Part shown: piece by piece, positions 26,451 to 34,955 of the stretch
How positions within the stretch are numbered: position 1 is the stretch's first letter
Layout of the letters: the number at the start of each line of letters is the position of its first letter
Origin: an uncultured Lachnospiraceae bacterium
GTDB taxonomy: Bacteria; Bacillota; Clostridia; Lachnospirales; Lachnospiraceae
NCBI GenBank assembly: GCA_910579735.1
Contig: CAJTUZ010000008.1
Coordinates: 1-64,000 of the forward strand
Reading direction: 5' to 3'
Length of the DNA: 64,000 nucleotides
Notes under the pieces: generated by a model
Told to the model about the DNA's origin: nothing
What the model saw: only the letters and a program-made list of their open reading frames with translations
The model's database searches: none
Made by a program: the position numbers and the translations under genes

Positions 26451-27413
26451 ATGCTTCATATAAAAACTTTGGATGAAGGCCTTGAAATATTCAAAGCGCT
26501 TGGTTCTGAAACCAGAATAGAGATCATTAAAATATTATTGGAAAACCACGGAATGAACATGAATGAGCTTGCTACACGGTTAAATATCACCAACGGCGCT
26601 CTGACCAACCATATCAAGAAATTGGAAGACAGCGGCATTGTCTCCATTTCAAACGAATCCGCCGGACACGGCAACCAGAAGAAATGTTCCGTATACCTGG
26701 ATAAGATTCTTATTGATATCGATGCGCAGGAAGACTTTAAAAATATTTACCAGACGAGCTTAAAAGTAGGCCACTTTACGGATTACAACGTTTACCCTAC
26801 CTGCGGCATCGCTTCCAACACCGCCCTGATCGGAGAAGTCGACGATACCCGTTATTTCGCTCATCCCGGAAGATATGAAGCGGATATTCTCTGGTTCACA
26901 AGAGGTTATGTGGAATATATCGTGCCCAATTTCATCCCGTTTGGACAAAAGATCGACCAGATTACCGTATCGCTGGAAATCAGTTCTGAAGCGCCCGGTA
27001 TTAATGATGTATGGCCATCCGACATCTCTTTTAAGATCAACGGACAAAAAATCGCCACATGGACAAGTCCCGGGGACTTCGGGAGCGTACGCGGTATTTT
27101 TACGCCGGACTGGTGGTATCCTAACTGGAACCAATACGGCCTGTTAAAGATTCTGGTCATCAACAAAAAAGGAACTTTCATAGATGGTCTTCAGGTTTCC
27201 GATGTTTCGATCCATGATTTTCAATTTGATTACCGCAGTACGATCAAATTAAAACTGGAAGTGGAGGAAAATGCCGAACATGTCGGCGGTCTTACCATTT
27301 TCGGAAAGAGCTTCGGCAATTATAACCAGGATATCGATGTACGCATCAACTACAGTCCCATTGCAGATTTTTCTGCCGAAGACATGCCGGATGAAAATAC
27401 TTCCGAAGCATAA
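26451..27413 (+). CDS. ArsR-like winged-helix regulator with a large C-terminal beta domain
   Basis: A 320-residue putative transcription regulator. Residues about 8-85 form an ArsR-type winged helix (LGSETRIEIIKILLENHGMNMNELATRL...HIKKLEDSGIV). The remaining roughly 230 residues are beta-rich with many aromatic residues (WWYPNWNQYG), unlike ordinary 100-residue ArsR proteins; a ligand-binding or sugar-binding role is possible but not shown. ATG at 26451 follows GGGAGA; the frame is open upstream but without a site. It borders the arabinan-uptake operon and is a candidate regulator of it. Confidence 0.82.
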   Translation: MLHIKTLDEGLEIFKALGSETRIEIIKILLENHGMNMNELATRLNITNGALTNHIKKLEDSGIVSISNESAGHGNQKKCSVYLDKILIDIDAQEDFKNIYQTSLKVGHFTDYNVYPTCGIASNTALIGEVDDTRYFAHPGRYEADILWFTRGYVEYIVPNFIPFGQKIDQITVSLEISSEAPGINDVWPSDISFKINGQKIATWTSPGDFGSVRGIFTPDWWYPNWNQYGLLKILVINKKGTFIDGLQVSDVSIHDFQFDYRSTIKLKLEVEENAEHVGGLTIFGKSFGNYNQDIDVRINYSPIADFSAEDMPDENTSEA

Positions 27414-27422
27414 AAACGAAAA

Positions 27423-27469
27423 AAGAACTTCTTCGCAGATGCCTTCCGGCATGAGCGTAAGAAGTTCTT
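27423..27469. terminator. Bidirectional terminator
   Basis: AAGAACTTCTTCGC (27423-27436) pairs with GCGTAAGAAGTTCTT (27455-27469), with A-rich sequence before and TATTATTT after, between the convergent regulator and chemoreceptor genes. Confidence 0.8.
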
Positions 27470-27485
27470 ATTATTTATGCCTGAT

Positions 27486-29663
27486 TTAATTTTCACCATG
27501 TTCTTCCAAAACAAATCTGCTCATGGACTCCTGCAGTTCTTCCGCCTCCGTATTCAGAAGCCTTACCGTATCGGCCAGCGTATCGATCTCTTTCATTTTC
27601 TCCTGTACGATTTCTGATACGCTCTCAATCGATAACGCCATCTGTCCGGACAATTGATTGATCTCTTCTATAGACTCATTTACGACTTCCTTATTCTCCT
27701 GCATATTGGCCATCTTCTGCCGGATAGCGCCAAGAACGTCTGCAAGTATTATAACACTGTCATTAATATTGCCAAAAGCAGAAACCGTATCTTTTAACAT
27801 GTCGGTCTGACCGCGCAGAAAGCCTTCTGTTATTTTCGCCGCATCTGTGGCCGCCTGATTGCTTTCCTGGATACCGCTTACAATTTCTCTGACCAACGTA
27901 CCTGCTTCCATCGACTGATCCGCCAGTTTACGGATCTCCGTCGCCACTACTGCGAATCCTTTTCCGCTTTCTCCGGCCCTGGCCGCCTCGATCGACGCGT
28001 TTAACGATAACAGATTCGTCTGTGACGCAATATCTTCTATCGTCTTGATGATATCCACGATCCGTTCCGACTGTGCGTTGACCTGATCGATACTGGATAC
28101 AAGACTCTCGGCAATTTCTGCCGTTTCTTCCGATTTGATGCTCAGTTCACCGATTCCGTCTTTTCCCTGCTCTACGGAATCTATGACTTCACCGATCTTG
28201 TGTGTCATTTCTTCCGAAGCCTGATAAACATCATTGATCTTCTCCGAAAGTCCTGCCATTTCCGCGACGCTCAGTTCTGTCTGTTTTGACTGCTCCGTAA
28301 CGCCCTTTGATACGGATTCCATAGAAGCCACCATCTGCTGCATGGAAGACTCTATGCCGGCCGTAAAGGAAAATGCCTGTTCCGAGAGATCTTTTACCTG
28401 TGTTCCGAACTTCCTGTTATTACCGACCAGTCCTCTGATACCGCCCAGCATTTCATTGATGCCATCGGCCAGTCTGCCGAATTCATCACGATTGTTCACC
28501 TGCACTTTTTCCATCAGATTTCCCTGTGAAATATGCTGTAAAGACGTGCTCATTGCTTTTAAAGCACGACCGATCTTTCCGGACATCCAAAGTCCGCATA
28601 CGACCGCAAAAAGAGAAGCAAAAATAACGATAGCGACCGTCACGTTCCGTATGCCTCTGACTTCCGAAAGAATCGTGCTCTTCGGCACAAGAATACAGAT
28701 CTTCATACCGGTCTTGCCGATCGGCGCGCTGACAAACAACTGTGTCTCCCCGCCTGCCCGGACATATTTTGATTCTACTTCTTTCGCGGAACTTTCCGCG
28801 AAAAAGTCCGTATCCACGAAAATCGGATCTCCCTGGTAACGCTGCATCTTTGCCTCGTTCTCCTCCTTTTGTTCCTGCAAAAGGATCTCCCGTCCATCCT
28901 CTGTTACGATGCCGCGGATACTTCCCTGCCCAAGCTCTATAATGCCGAGCAGATTTTCTATGTAATTTTTATCTACATCAATGATCAGAAAGCCTTCGTT
29001 TTTCTTTAAAACGAAACGCATCATAAAAGAGAACACGTAGCTTTCTTCCGATGTGCCGAGCGCTTTATCCACACCCGCATGACTTCCTCTCCATGCATTG
29101 GAAGTCTTTTTGCCGCTTAAAGCTTTTCCTTCTTCGGTCTCCATATACGTACGGTACATGTCCTCCGGAAGGCCCTTGACATTCGACACGATGCTCTTAC
29201 CGCTGTCCGCAAATAACGTATAACCGCCGATATAGGAAGATGCGCTCTTTACGGCGATCAGACGGTCGTTCAGCTCACTGGCGCTGCGTGCGCCTTCCGC
29301 GCCGCCGGCCTGCGCCATATCGTTATAATAGGTATTAAAGTCGTCGCTTAGATAAAACTCCACCGCTTTATCCGATATGGACGCACAGATAAGCTGCACG
29401 GATGTACTCGTAGAAGATGCCGCACTGATTACCGCATCCTCATATTTCTGCATTACGGCCCTGGACGCCATGCTGTATGATAAACTTCCCAACAGAATGA
29501 TCAGCACAATGGCGCCGGCAAAAATCACCATAAGCGAATTGGCAATTTTTTTATCCTTTTTTAATCCGCTTACTTTCTGCTTGTCTTTTGGGGGTTTTTC
29601 TTTTGTTTCTTCCTTATTTTTCTGTTTTGATTTAGAATTCAAAAACCGGTTTACCTTCTTCAT
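27486..29663 (-). CDS. Methyl-accepting chemotaxis protein
   Basis: A 725-residue chemoreceptor. The cytoplasmic N-terminus is unusually long and lysine-rich (about 1-42). A transmembrane segment (44-65), an external Cache-like sensor (about 70-330), a second membrane segment (about 338-358), HAMP and a long coiled-coil signalling domain follow. The kinase-contact hairpin tip is intact (TIEDIASQTNLLSLNASIEAARAGE). Its start overlaps the end of the GH43 gene by 32 bases, with GAGGT upstream inside that gene, so it belongs to the arabinan-uptake transcript. Sensing of arabino-oligosaccharides, directly or through the binding protein, is inferred from context. Confidence 0.95.
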   Translation of the reverse strand: MKKVNRFLNSKSKQKNKEETKEKPPKDKQKVSGLKKDKKIANSLMVIFAGAIVLIILLGSLSYSMASRAVMQKYEDAVISAASSTSTSVQLICASISDKAVEFYLSDDFNTYYNDMAQAGGAEGARSASELNDRLIAVKSASSYIGGYTLFADSGKSIVSNVKGLPEDMYRTYMETEEGKALSGKKTSNAWRGSHAGVDKALGTSEESYVFSFMMRFVLKKNEGFLIIDVDKNYIENLLGIIELGQGSIRGIVTEDGREILLQEQKEENEAKMQRYQGDPIFVDTDFFAESSAKEVESKYVRAGGETQLFVSAPIGKTGMKICILVPKSTILSEVRGIRNVTVAIVIFASLFAVVCGLWMSGKIGRALKAMSTSLQHISQGNLMEKVQVNNRDEFGRLADGINEMLGGIRGLVGNNRKFGTQVKDLSEQAFSFTAGIESSMQQMVASMESVSKGVTEQSKQTELSVAEMAGLSEKINDVYQASEEMTHKIGEVIDSVEQGKDGIGELSIKSEETAEIAESLVSSIDQVNAQSERIVDIIKTIEDIASQTNLLSLNASIEAARAGESGKGFAVVATEIRKLADQSMEAGTLVREIVSGIQESNQAATDAAKITEGFLRGQTDMLKDTVSAFGNINDSVIILADVLGAIRQKMANMQENKEVVNESIEEINQLSGQMALSIESVSEIVQEKMKEIDTLADTVRLLNTEAEELQESMSRFVLEEHGEN

Positions 29664-30576
29664 TCCACTTTACCTCTAACATCATTGCATGTCTATTAGG
29701 TACATAAAGCGGATCTCCTACCAGATCTTTCTCTGTTCTGGCATGGAATACCATAACGGTCCTTCCGTCTTCGCTCTCTACGAAACTGTTATGCCCCGGT
29801 CCGTATATTTTGAGACTCTCATCTGTTTTCAGAACCGGATACCGCTCTTTTTTCCAATTACCCGGATCCAACAGATCCGCATCCTCGTCCACCGTCAGCA
29901 GGCCCACACAATAATTGATGCCTGTATCGCTTGCTGAAAAAGTAAGGAATATCTTTCCATCATGATGGATGACTGCGGGACCTTCATTAACCCAGAAACC
30001 GTAACGTTCCCAGTCATAATCCGGCGTTGTCAACAGCACCTGGGCTGTTTTCAGTTTAACGGGTGATTCCATCTGCGCTATGTAAAGATTGGATATCTGC
30101 TTTCCGACGCTCACTTTTTCCGCCCAGACACAATAACGCTTTCCTTTATTTTCAAAGATCGTCATGTCAAGAGAAAAAGCATGGAAAGAGAATTCATCGT
30201 CTTCCGCCGCCTGCATCATTCCTTTTTCCACCCAATTATCGCTTATGGGGTCCTGCCCTTCACATTCCAGAACATACGGTCTGATCTTCCAGATGTCTTC
30301 TTTTTCTCCCCCGGCAAAATACAAATACCATCTGCCATCCAGATAATGCAGTTCCGGCGCCCAGATGTGCTCGCTCATCGGACCGCTCTCATGTTTCTTC
30401 CATACAATTGTCTCTTCGGCATCTGCCAGTCCTTTCAGGCTTTCGCTCCTGCGCAGGGCAATCCCGTCATATTTCGGCAGACTGCCGGTAAAATAATAAA
30501 AGCCGTCTTTATGATATACATATGGATCCGCTCTCTGCATGATCCACGGCTGTCTGTAATTATAATTGTTATCCAT
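29632..30576 (-). CDS. GH43 family glycoside hydrolase (arabinofuranosidase/xylosidase-like), cytoplasmic
   Basis: A 314-residue five-bladed propeller hydrolase without signal peptide. The three family carboxylates are visible: general base Asp17 (RADPYV), pKa-tuning Asp137 (SLDMTI) and general acid Glu198 (NEGPAV). HIWAPELHYLDGRWYLYFAGG and GPGHNSFVESEDGRTVMVFHAR are also typical. Placed directly after an importer and YesL, it should trim imported arabino- or xylo-oligosaccharides. GGAG ribosome-binding site. Whether it prefers arabinose or xylose cannot be told. Confidence 0.9.
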   Translation of the reverse strand: MDNNYNYRQPWIMQRADPYVYHKDGFYYFTGSLPKYDGIALRRSESLKGLADAEETIVWKKHESGPMSEHIWAPELHYLDGRWYLYFAGGEKEDIWKIRPYVLECEGQDPISDNWVEKGMMQAAEDDEFSFHAFSLDMTIFENKGKRYCVWAEKVSVGKQISNLYIAQMESPVKLKTAQVLLTTPDYDWERYGFWVNEGPAVIHHDGKIFLTFSASDTGINYCVGLLTVDEDADLLDPGNWKKERYPVLKTDESLKIYGPGHNSFVESEDGRTVMVFHARTEKDLVGDPLYVPNRHAMMLEVKWNEEGKPVFEF

Positions 30577-30602
30577 AACTGCTCCTTTCCCTTCTATATC
30601 AA

Positions 30603-31247
30603 CTATTCCCCAGGGAATATTTCTTCCGGTCTGTCAAAATCATCAAATTTTTCATCGATATGATTCATGAAGACGCGATAAAAAAAGAAAGACTGTACAT
30701 AAAACAAAACTGCAAATCCCACAAACAGCATAATACTGTTGGCCACAAGCGAAACCAGGTTCGCATACACTACTGCTCCGGTAATGATTAGTATGATCGC
30801 AGTATACGGAAGATAGCCTATTGCAAATGCCACGGCATTTTTCAAAAGTTCTCCGGTCCTGCCTTCCAGCTTGGCAAATACAGGAAATATCCACAAGATC
30901 CAGATAAACAACATAAAAGCTACCACTCCGCTGATTATGAACATCGTCTTTCCGAAACCATTATCCTGTCTGTACCAGAACAGCATATCCGCTGTCAAGA
31001 CCAGACTGCATATCAGAATTATGAGCCATATCGGCGTAATCTGGCGGAAATTTTTCTTAAAACTCTCAAAAAACCGCTTTACTACATACCCGTCTCCGCA
31101 CCGGATAGAAGTAATACTGACATAATATGCCGCGGTCGTAGCTGCCCCCGCCGTAAAAACGGGGAGGCAGCACAGTATCCAAAGTACGTTCAATAAAATT
31201 AAATCTGTCATCTTATTCAGAAATGCTATTACCGGTGAATTTGACAT
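30603..31247 (-). CDS. YesL family (DUF624) membrane protein
   Basis: A 214-residue membrane protein with about five hydrophobic segments and the family N-terminus ILLNVLWILCCLPVFTAGAATTA. YesL proteins are regularly encoded beside CUT1 sugar importers of plant-polysaccharide loci; their exact job is not established, but a helper of the permeases is assumed. It is 14 bases after the AraQ-like permease gene. Ribosome-binding site GGAGAT. Confidence 0.9.
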   Translation of the reverse strand: MSNSPVIAFLNKMTDLILLNVLWILCCLPVFTAGAATTAAYYVSITSIRCGDGYVVKRFFESFKKNFRQITPIWLIILICSLVLTADMLFWYRQDNGFGKTMFIISGVVAFMLFIWILWIFPVFAKLEGRTGELLKNAVAFAIGYLPYTAIILIITGAVVYANLVSLVANSIMLFVGFAVLFYVQSFFFYRVFMNHIDEKFDDFDRPEEIFPGE

Positions 31248-31261
31248 GACATCATCTCCAT

Positions 31262-32128
31262 TTATTTGATACCGCTGATCGCCACTGATTCAATGATCAC
31301 TCTCTGGAAACAGAAGAACAAGGCGATAGTCGGCAGCATGGCAATAACGGATGCCGCCATGATCAGCGCATAGTCACTCTGAATCGAATAATATGTATTG
31401 AAAGAACGGATCACGACCTGCAGCGTCCAGTTCTTCTCGCTTCTAAGGAAGATCGTCGGCGCCAGATAATCATTCCAGATCCCCATAAACCACAACGTGA
31501 TCTGCGTTCCTACGGCGCCCTTCATAAGAGGGAAGAAAATCTGTATAAAGGTACGGAAATAACCGCATCCATCCAGTTTCGCCGCGTCCATCAGATCGTT
31601 CGGGATACTCGAGAGGTTCTGACGCAGGAAAAATACCATACTGATATTTCCGAAACAAGCCGGAATAATCAACGGCAGAAGCGTATCCGTCCAACCGAAT
31701 TTCGTAAACATAACGTACTGCGGTATCATAATAACCGCAAACGGAATCATGATCGTCGCTAAAAGACCCATGAAAATGGCGCCTTTTCCTCTGAAATTCA
31801 TTTTGGCAAATGCAAACGCCGCAAGCGAGGAAGTAAATCCGCCGATCAATAATACCGGAATTTCCACTTTTACCGTGTTTAAAATACCGGAGATAAAGTT
31901 ACCCTTTGACATAACCTCCGAATATTTTCCCCATACCCACGGATCGGGGATAACTCTTAACTGGCCTGATAAGTATTGGTTCTTCGTCATAAATGATGTC
32001 ATTACCATATAGAAAAACGGGAATACCATGACTACCGCACCAAGCGCCAGCAGAATAAAAACTATTATATTAATTGTTTTGTCTTTCCTGGATGTAATGC
32101 CAGATGACAATTGATCTTTATTCTTCAT
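31262..32128 (-). CDS. CUT1 sugar ABC permease (AraQ-like)
   Basis: A 288-residue permease, six membrane segments, EAA-type loop DAAKLDGCGYFRTFIQIFFPLMKGA. Homologous in type to AraQ/MalG subunits. Follows its partner by ten bases, with a good AGGAGG site. Probably imports arabinan-derived oligosaccharides together with the binding protein at 33157; the substrate is inferred from the adjacent GH43 enzymes. No ATPase gene lies in the operon. Confidence 0.93.
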   Translation of the reverse strand: MKNKDQLSSGITSRKDKTINIIVFILLALGAVVMVFPFFYMVMTSFMTKNQYLSGQLRVIPDPWVWGKYSEVMSKGNFISGILNTVKVEIPVLLIGGFTSSLAAFAFAKMNFRGKGAIFMGLLATIMIPFAVIMIPQYVMFTKFGWTDTLLPLIIPACFGNISMVFFLRQNLSSIPNDLMDAAKLDGCGYFRTFIQIFFPLMKGAVGTQITLWFMGIWNDYLAPTIFLRSEKNWTLQVVIRSFNTYYSIQSDYALIMAASVIAMLPTIALFFCFQRVIIESVAISGIK

Positions 32129-32138
32129 ACCCTGCCTC

Positions 32139-33077
32139 CTAGTCCATAGTCTTAACCCATTTATTTTGACCGATAAAGTTAAACAACGTTATAATAAAGA
32201 TAATAATCGCAAGGATAACCGCAATTGTACTTGCATATCCGAGCTGATAACTTTCAAATGCTTTCTGATACAGATAGAATACGATCGTTGCCGCACTGTA
32301 TCCGATACCGCCGTTTCCGGAAGGCGTCATAACCTGAACTTCGACAAAGACCTGGAATCCGCCGATCAGTGTCGTAACTAATATGTAGAAAGTAACCGGA
32401 GAAAGCAGGGGCAGCGTAATATTTCTGAACTTCTGCCATCCGCTGGCGCCATCCACTTCCGCTGCTTCATAATAAGAACGCGGAATGTTCTGCAGGCCGG
32501 CCAGATACAGGATGATCGATGTACCGAGTCCTTTCCAGACCATGAATATGATCATGGACACTTTGATCAGCGCCTCATCGCCCAACCAGTTCGGTCCGTG
32601 CAGTCCCGTTAAAGTTTTGATGATCGTATTTAAAAGACCATAATCGTAGTTGTATACCCACGCCCATAAGATAGATACCGATACCAGTGAAGAAATAACA
32701 GGTATATAATACATGGTACGCAGAACTCTTACACCGGGAATTTTCCGGTTCATACCCATAGCGCAGAACAGTCCGAGGATCATACCGATCGGAATACCGA
32801 GCAGATAAATGATCGTCGTAACAAGCGTCTGCCAGAACTTTTTGTCCGCAAATAATTTCACATAGTTGTCAAAACCGCAGAAGCGGTCCATCATTCCCTG
32901 AAAACCTTTCGCCCCGTTCCATGTCGTCAAGCTTGTCAAAAAGGCAAAAATAATAGGATAAAGCATAAAAATGAGAAATCCCATTGCAGGTGCAGCCACA
33001 AACAGAAGTCCCCACTTTTCTTCTCGTTTTGCCATTACAGACAACTTGATTTTTTGTTTTTTACTCTTTGAAGCCAT
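32139..33077 (-). CDS. CUT1 sugar ABC permease (AraP-like)
   Basis: A 312-residue permease with a basic N-terminus (SKSKKQKIKLSVMAKREEKW), six membrane segments and EAA loop EAAEVDGASGWQKFRNITLP. Ribosome-binding site AAAGGTGA. It lies 79 bases after the binding-protein gene, the gap being filled by a strong hairpin, a common way of lowering permease relative to binding-protein expression. Confidence 0.93.
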   Translation of the reverse strand: MASKSKKQKIKLSVMAKREEKWGLLFVAAPAMGFLIFMLYPIIFAFLTSLTTWNGAKGFQGMMDRFCGFDNYVKLFADKKFWQTLVTTIIYLLGIPIGMILGLFCAMGMNRKIPGVRVLRTMYYIPVISSLVSVSILWAWVYNYDYGLLNTIIKTLTGLHGPNWLGDEALIKVSMIIFMVWKGLGTSIILYLAGLQNIPRSYYEAAEVDGASGWQKFRNITLPLLSPVTFYILVTTLIGGFQVFVEVQVMTPSGNGGIGYSAATIVFYLYQKAFESYQLGYASTIAVILAIIIFIITLFNFIGQNKWVKTMD

Positions 33078-33110
33078 AATGTCACCTTTCCTACCATCTC
33101 TTTTTATGAA

Positions 33111-33146
33111 ACAGGTGCGGATAACTTAATCTGTTTCCGCACCTGT
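33111..33146 (-). terminator. Intercistronic attenuating hairpin after the sugar-binding-protein gene
   Basis: ACAGGTGCGG (33111-33120) pairs perfectly with CCGCACCTGT (33137-33146); on the minus strand it is followed by TTTCATAAAAAG. It sits between the abundant binding protein and the permeases and could act as a leaky terminator or 3' stabiliser. Confidence 0.65.
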
Positions 33147-33156
33147 AATTTCATGT

Positions 33157-34677
33157 TTACTCTCCGCTTGCCGCTGCTTTCATTTCATTTGCATTGTCAA
33201 GTGCCGCCTGCATAGCCGGCTGTACCTGTGCACAATATTCAGCCGCTGTCATCTCTCCGTTTAATACATATTCGTAACCGCCGCTCAGGAATTCCTGCCA
33301 CCAGTCACCGTTATATGTGTAGGTAAGTTCAACGAAAAGACCTTCATATTTGTCAGTTCCTTCAATGTAGTTAAAGATAACGTCTACGTTTTCACCATAA
33401 GGAATCGTGCCGTCTGCGATTCTGTCTTTGAAATCGCCTTTTGCATAACTCATGGTATTCGGAATCTGTAAGGATGCACCTGTTGTTTCACCGCAGAGTA
33501 CCTTCTGTCCTTCCAGATCAGTTGAGAACAATGTGATAAGCGCCGCTGCTGCTTCCGGATATTCCGTATCAGCAGAGATTGCGAAACCTACGGAACCGTT
33601 ACGTGTCATGGAAACACCTGTGGAACCTGTCGGCCATGCACACAGACCCCATTCATAAGGGAATGTATTCTCATCCATGAATGCACCTACGTCCCATGTA
33701 CCGCATGCGTAGAAGCCGATCTGTCCGTCTAACCATCTCTGGTATCCGCCAAGAGCCGTATCCTGCTCTACAGTAGGAGTTACGTTGTATTTGCATGTTA
33801 AATCAGCAAAATACTGGAATGCATCGATGAATTCCTGCTGTCCGTCGATAACTACTTCTGTGTAATCATCATTCAGGAAATGTCCGCCGTTTGTATAAAT
33901 GAAAGCATCAAGTGCCCACTGCAGCGCGTTTGCACATCCCCACTGATCGATTTCACCGTCGCCGTCTTTATCGATCGTTAACTTTCCGCAGACTTCCAGG
34001 AACTCTTCCCATGTATACGGATTCTCAGGATCCGGATACTCTACGCCTGCTTCGTCGAATAACGTTTTATTGTATGCGAATGCAAAAGTAGACAAGTCTT
34101 TCGGCAGGCAGTACAGAGAACCTTTTCCTGCTTCTTTTCCGTCATAACGGTATGCGTCTGTGATAGCCGGCCATAAGTCAGCGATCGTTTCTTCTGCAAC
34201 ATACTCATCAAGCGGAAGAACATATCCGTCGTCTACGTTTGCTGCTACTGTATCAGGGCCTACATAGAAAATGTCAGGCATATCCGATGCAGCTTTATAT
34301 GCTAAAATCTTCTGTCCATATTCGTCTGCTGTTGTAACTTCGAAAGTTACGTTAGCTCCTGTTGTTTCCATAAACTTATCGATCAGGGACTGATATACAG
34401 CTTTCTCATGATCCTGTGCATAAATAAAAACTGTAAGATCAGCGCCGCTGAAGTCGCCTTCAACTGCGACATTATCCGTTGCAGATTCGTCTACCGTGAT
34501 CTGAGCGCCAACGCTTTCCGTTGTGTCTCCCTCTGCAGTATCCGTGGTATCCTCGGTTGTATCAGCAGCCGGCGTACTGTCGCCTGATGTGCTGTCATTA
34601 CCGGAGTTTCCGCATCCTGCCAGACAGGATAATGTAAGTACAGATGCAAGTAATACACTAACTATTCTCTTTTTCAT
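33157..34677 (-). CDS. Extracellular sugar-binding lipoprotein of the arabinan importer
   Basis: A 506-residue lipoprotein (lipobox CLAGC) with a Thr/Asp/Glu-rich linker and a family 1 solute-binding fold (DLTVFIYAQDHEKAVYQSLIDKF, then WEEFLEVCGKLTIDKDGDGEIDQWG). The ATG at 34677 has AGGAGG five bases upstream; an ATG six codons earlier overlaps that site and is unlikely to be used. A TTGACA-17-TACTAT promoter precedes it by about 170 bases. It supplies substrate to the AraP/AraQ-like permeases; arabino-oligosaccharides are the likely ligands from the GH43 context. Confidence 0.92.
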   Translation of the reverse strand: MKKRIVSVLLASVLTLSCLAGCGNSGNDSTSGDSTPAADTTEDTTDTAEGDTTESVGAQITVDESATDNVAVEGDFSGADLTVFIYAQDHEKAVYQSLIDKFMETTGANVTFEVTTADEYGQKILAYKAASDMPDIFYVGPDTVAANVDDGYVLPLDEYVAEETIADLWPAITDAYRYDGKEAGKGSLYCLPKDLSTFAFAYNKTLFDEAGVEYPDPENPYTWEEFLEVCGKLTIDKDGDGEIDQWGCANALQWALDAFIYTNGGHFLNDDYTEVVIDGQQEFIDAFQYFADLTCKYNVTPTVEQDTALGGYQRWLDGQIGFYACGTWDVGAFMDENTFPYEWGLCAWPTGSTGVSMTRNGSVGFAISADTEYPEAAAALITLFSTDLEGQKVLCGETTGASLQIPNTMSYAKGDFKDRIADGTIPYGENVDVIFNYIEGTDKYEGLFVELTYTYNGDWWQEFLSGGYEYVLNGEMTAAEYCAQVQPAMQAALDNANEMKAAASGE

Positions 34678-34779
34678 ATGAACCTCCTTTTTCATTCCCT
34701 TTCACTTTTCATGAATTTAATTAATACTTTGTACAGATTGAACAGAAAATCTTATATACATTTTGTTTTGCCGGCAATT

Positions 34780-34808
34780 TGCACAAATGCTGTTTTATGT
34801 ATTGTGCA
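34780..34808. repeat. Inverted repeat in the leader of the arabinan-importer operon
   Basis: TGCACAA (34780-34786) and TTGTGCA (34802-34808) are perfect inverted half-sites, centres 22 bases apart, located downstream of the expected transcript start. They could be an operator for the local regulator; no protein is assigned. Confidence 0.5.
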
Positions 34809-34850
34809 GTTTGTATAATAGTTTCCGTTTCTTCTTATTCTGATATACAT

Positions 34851-34879
34851 ATAGTACAATGTATACACTCTCTTGTCAA
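34851..34879 (-). promoter_or_regulatory. Promoter of the arabinan-importer operon
   Basis: Minus strand TTGACA (34874-34879) and TACTAT (34851-34856) are 17 bases apart. The resulting leader would be about 165 bases long and contains the TGCACAA inverted repeat. Confidence 0.75.
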
Positions 34880-34955
34880 TATAATATTTTATATTTTCTT
34901 AAAATATTTTTTATTTTTATAAACTTCTAAATTATATTCATGTTATCTAAAACGC

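Noticed and set aside
28234..28839. A 201-residue plus-strand frame inside the chemoreceptor gene
   Set aside because: Antisense shadow of a strongly conserved coiled-coil region; its Ser/Ile/Phe-rich composition is the complement of Ala/Glu-rich codons.
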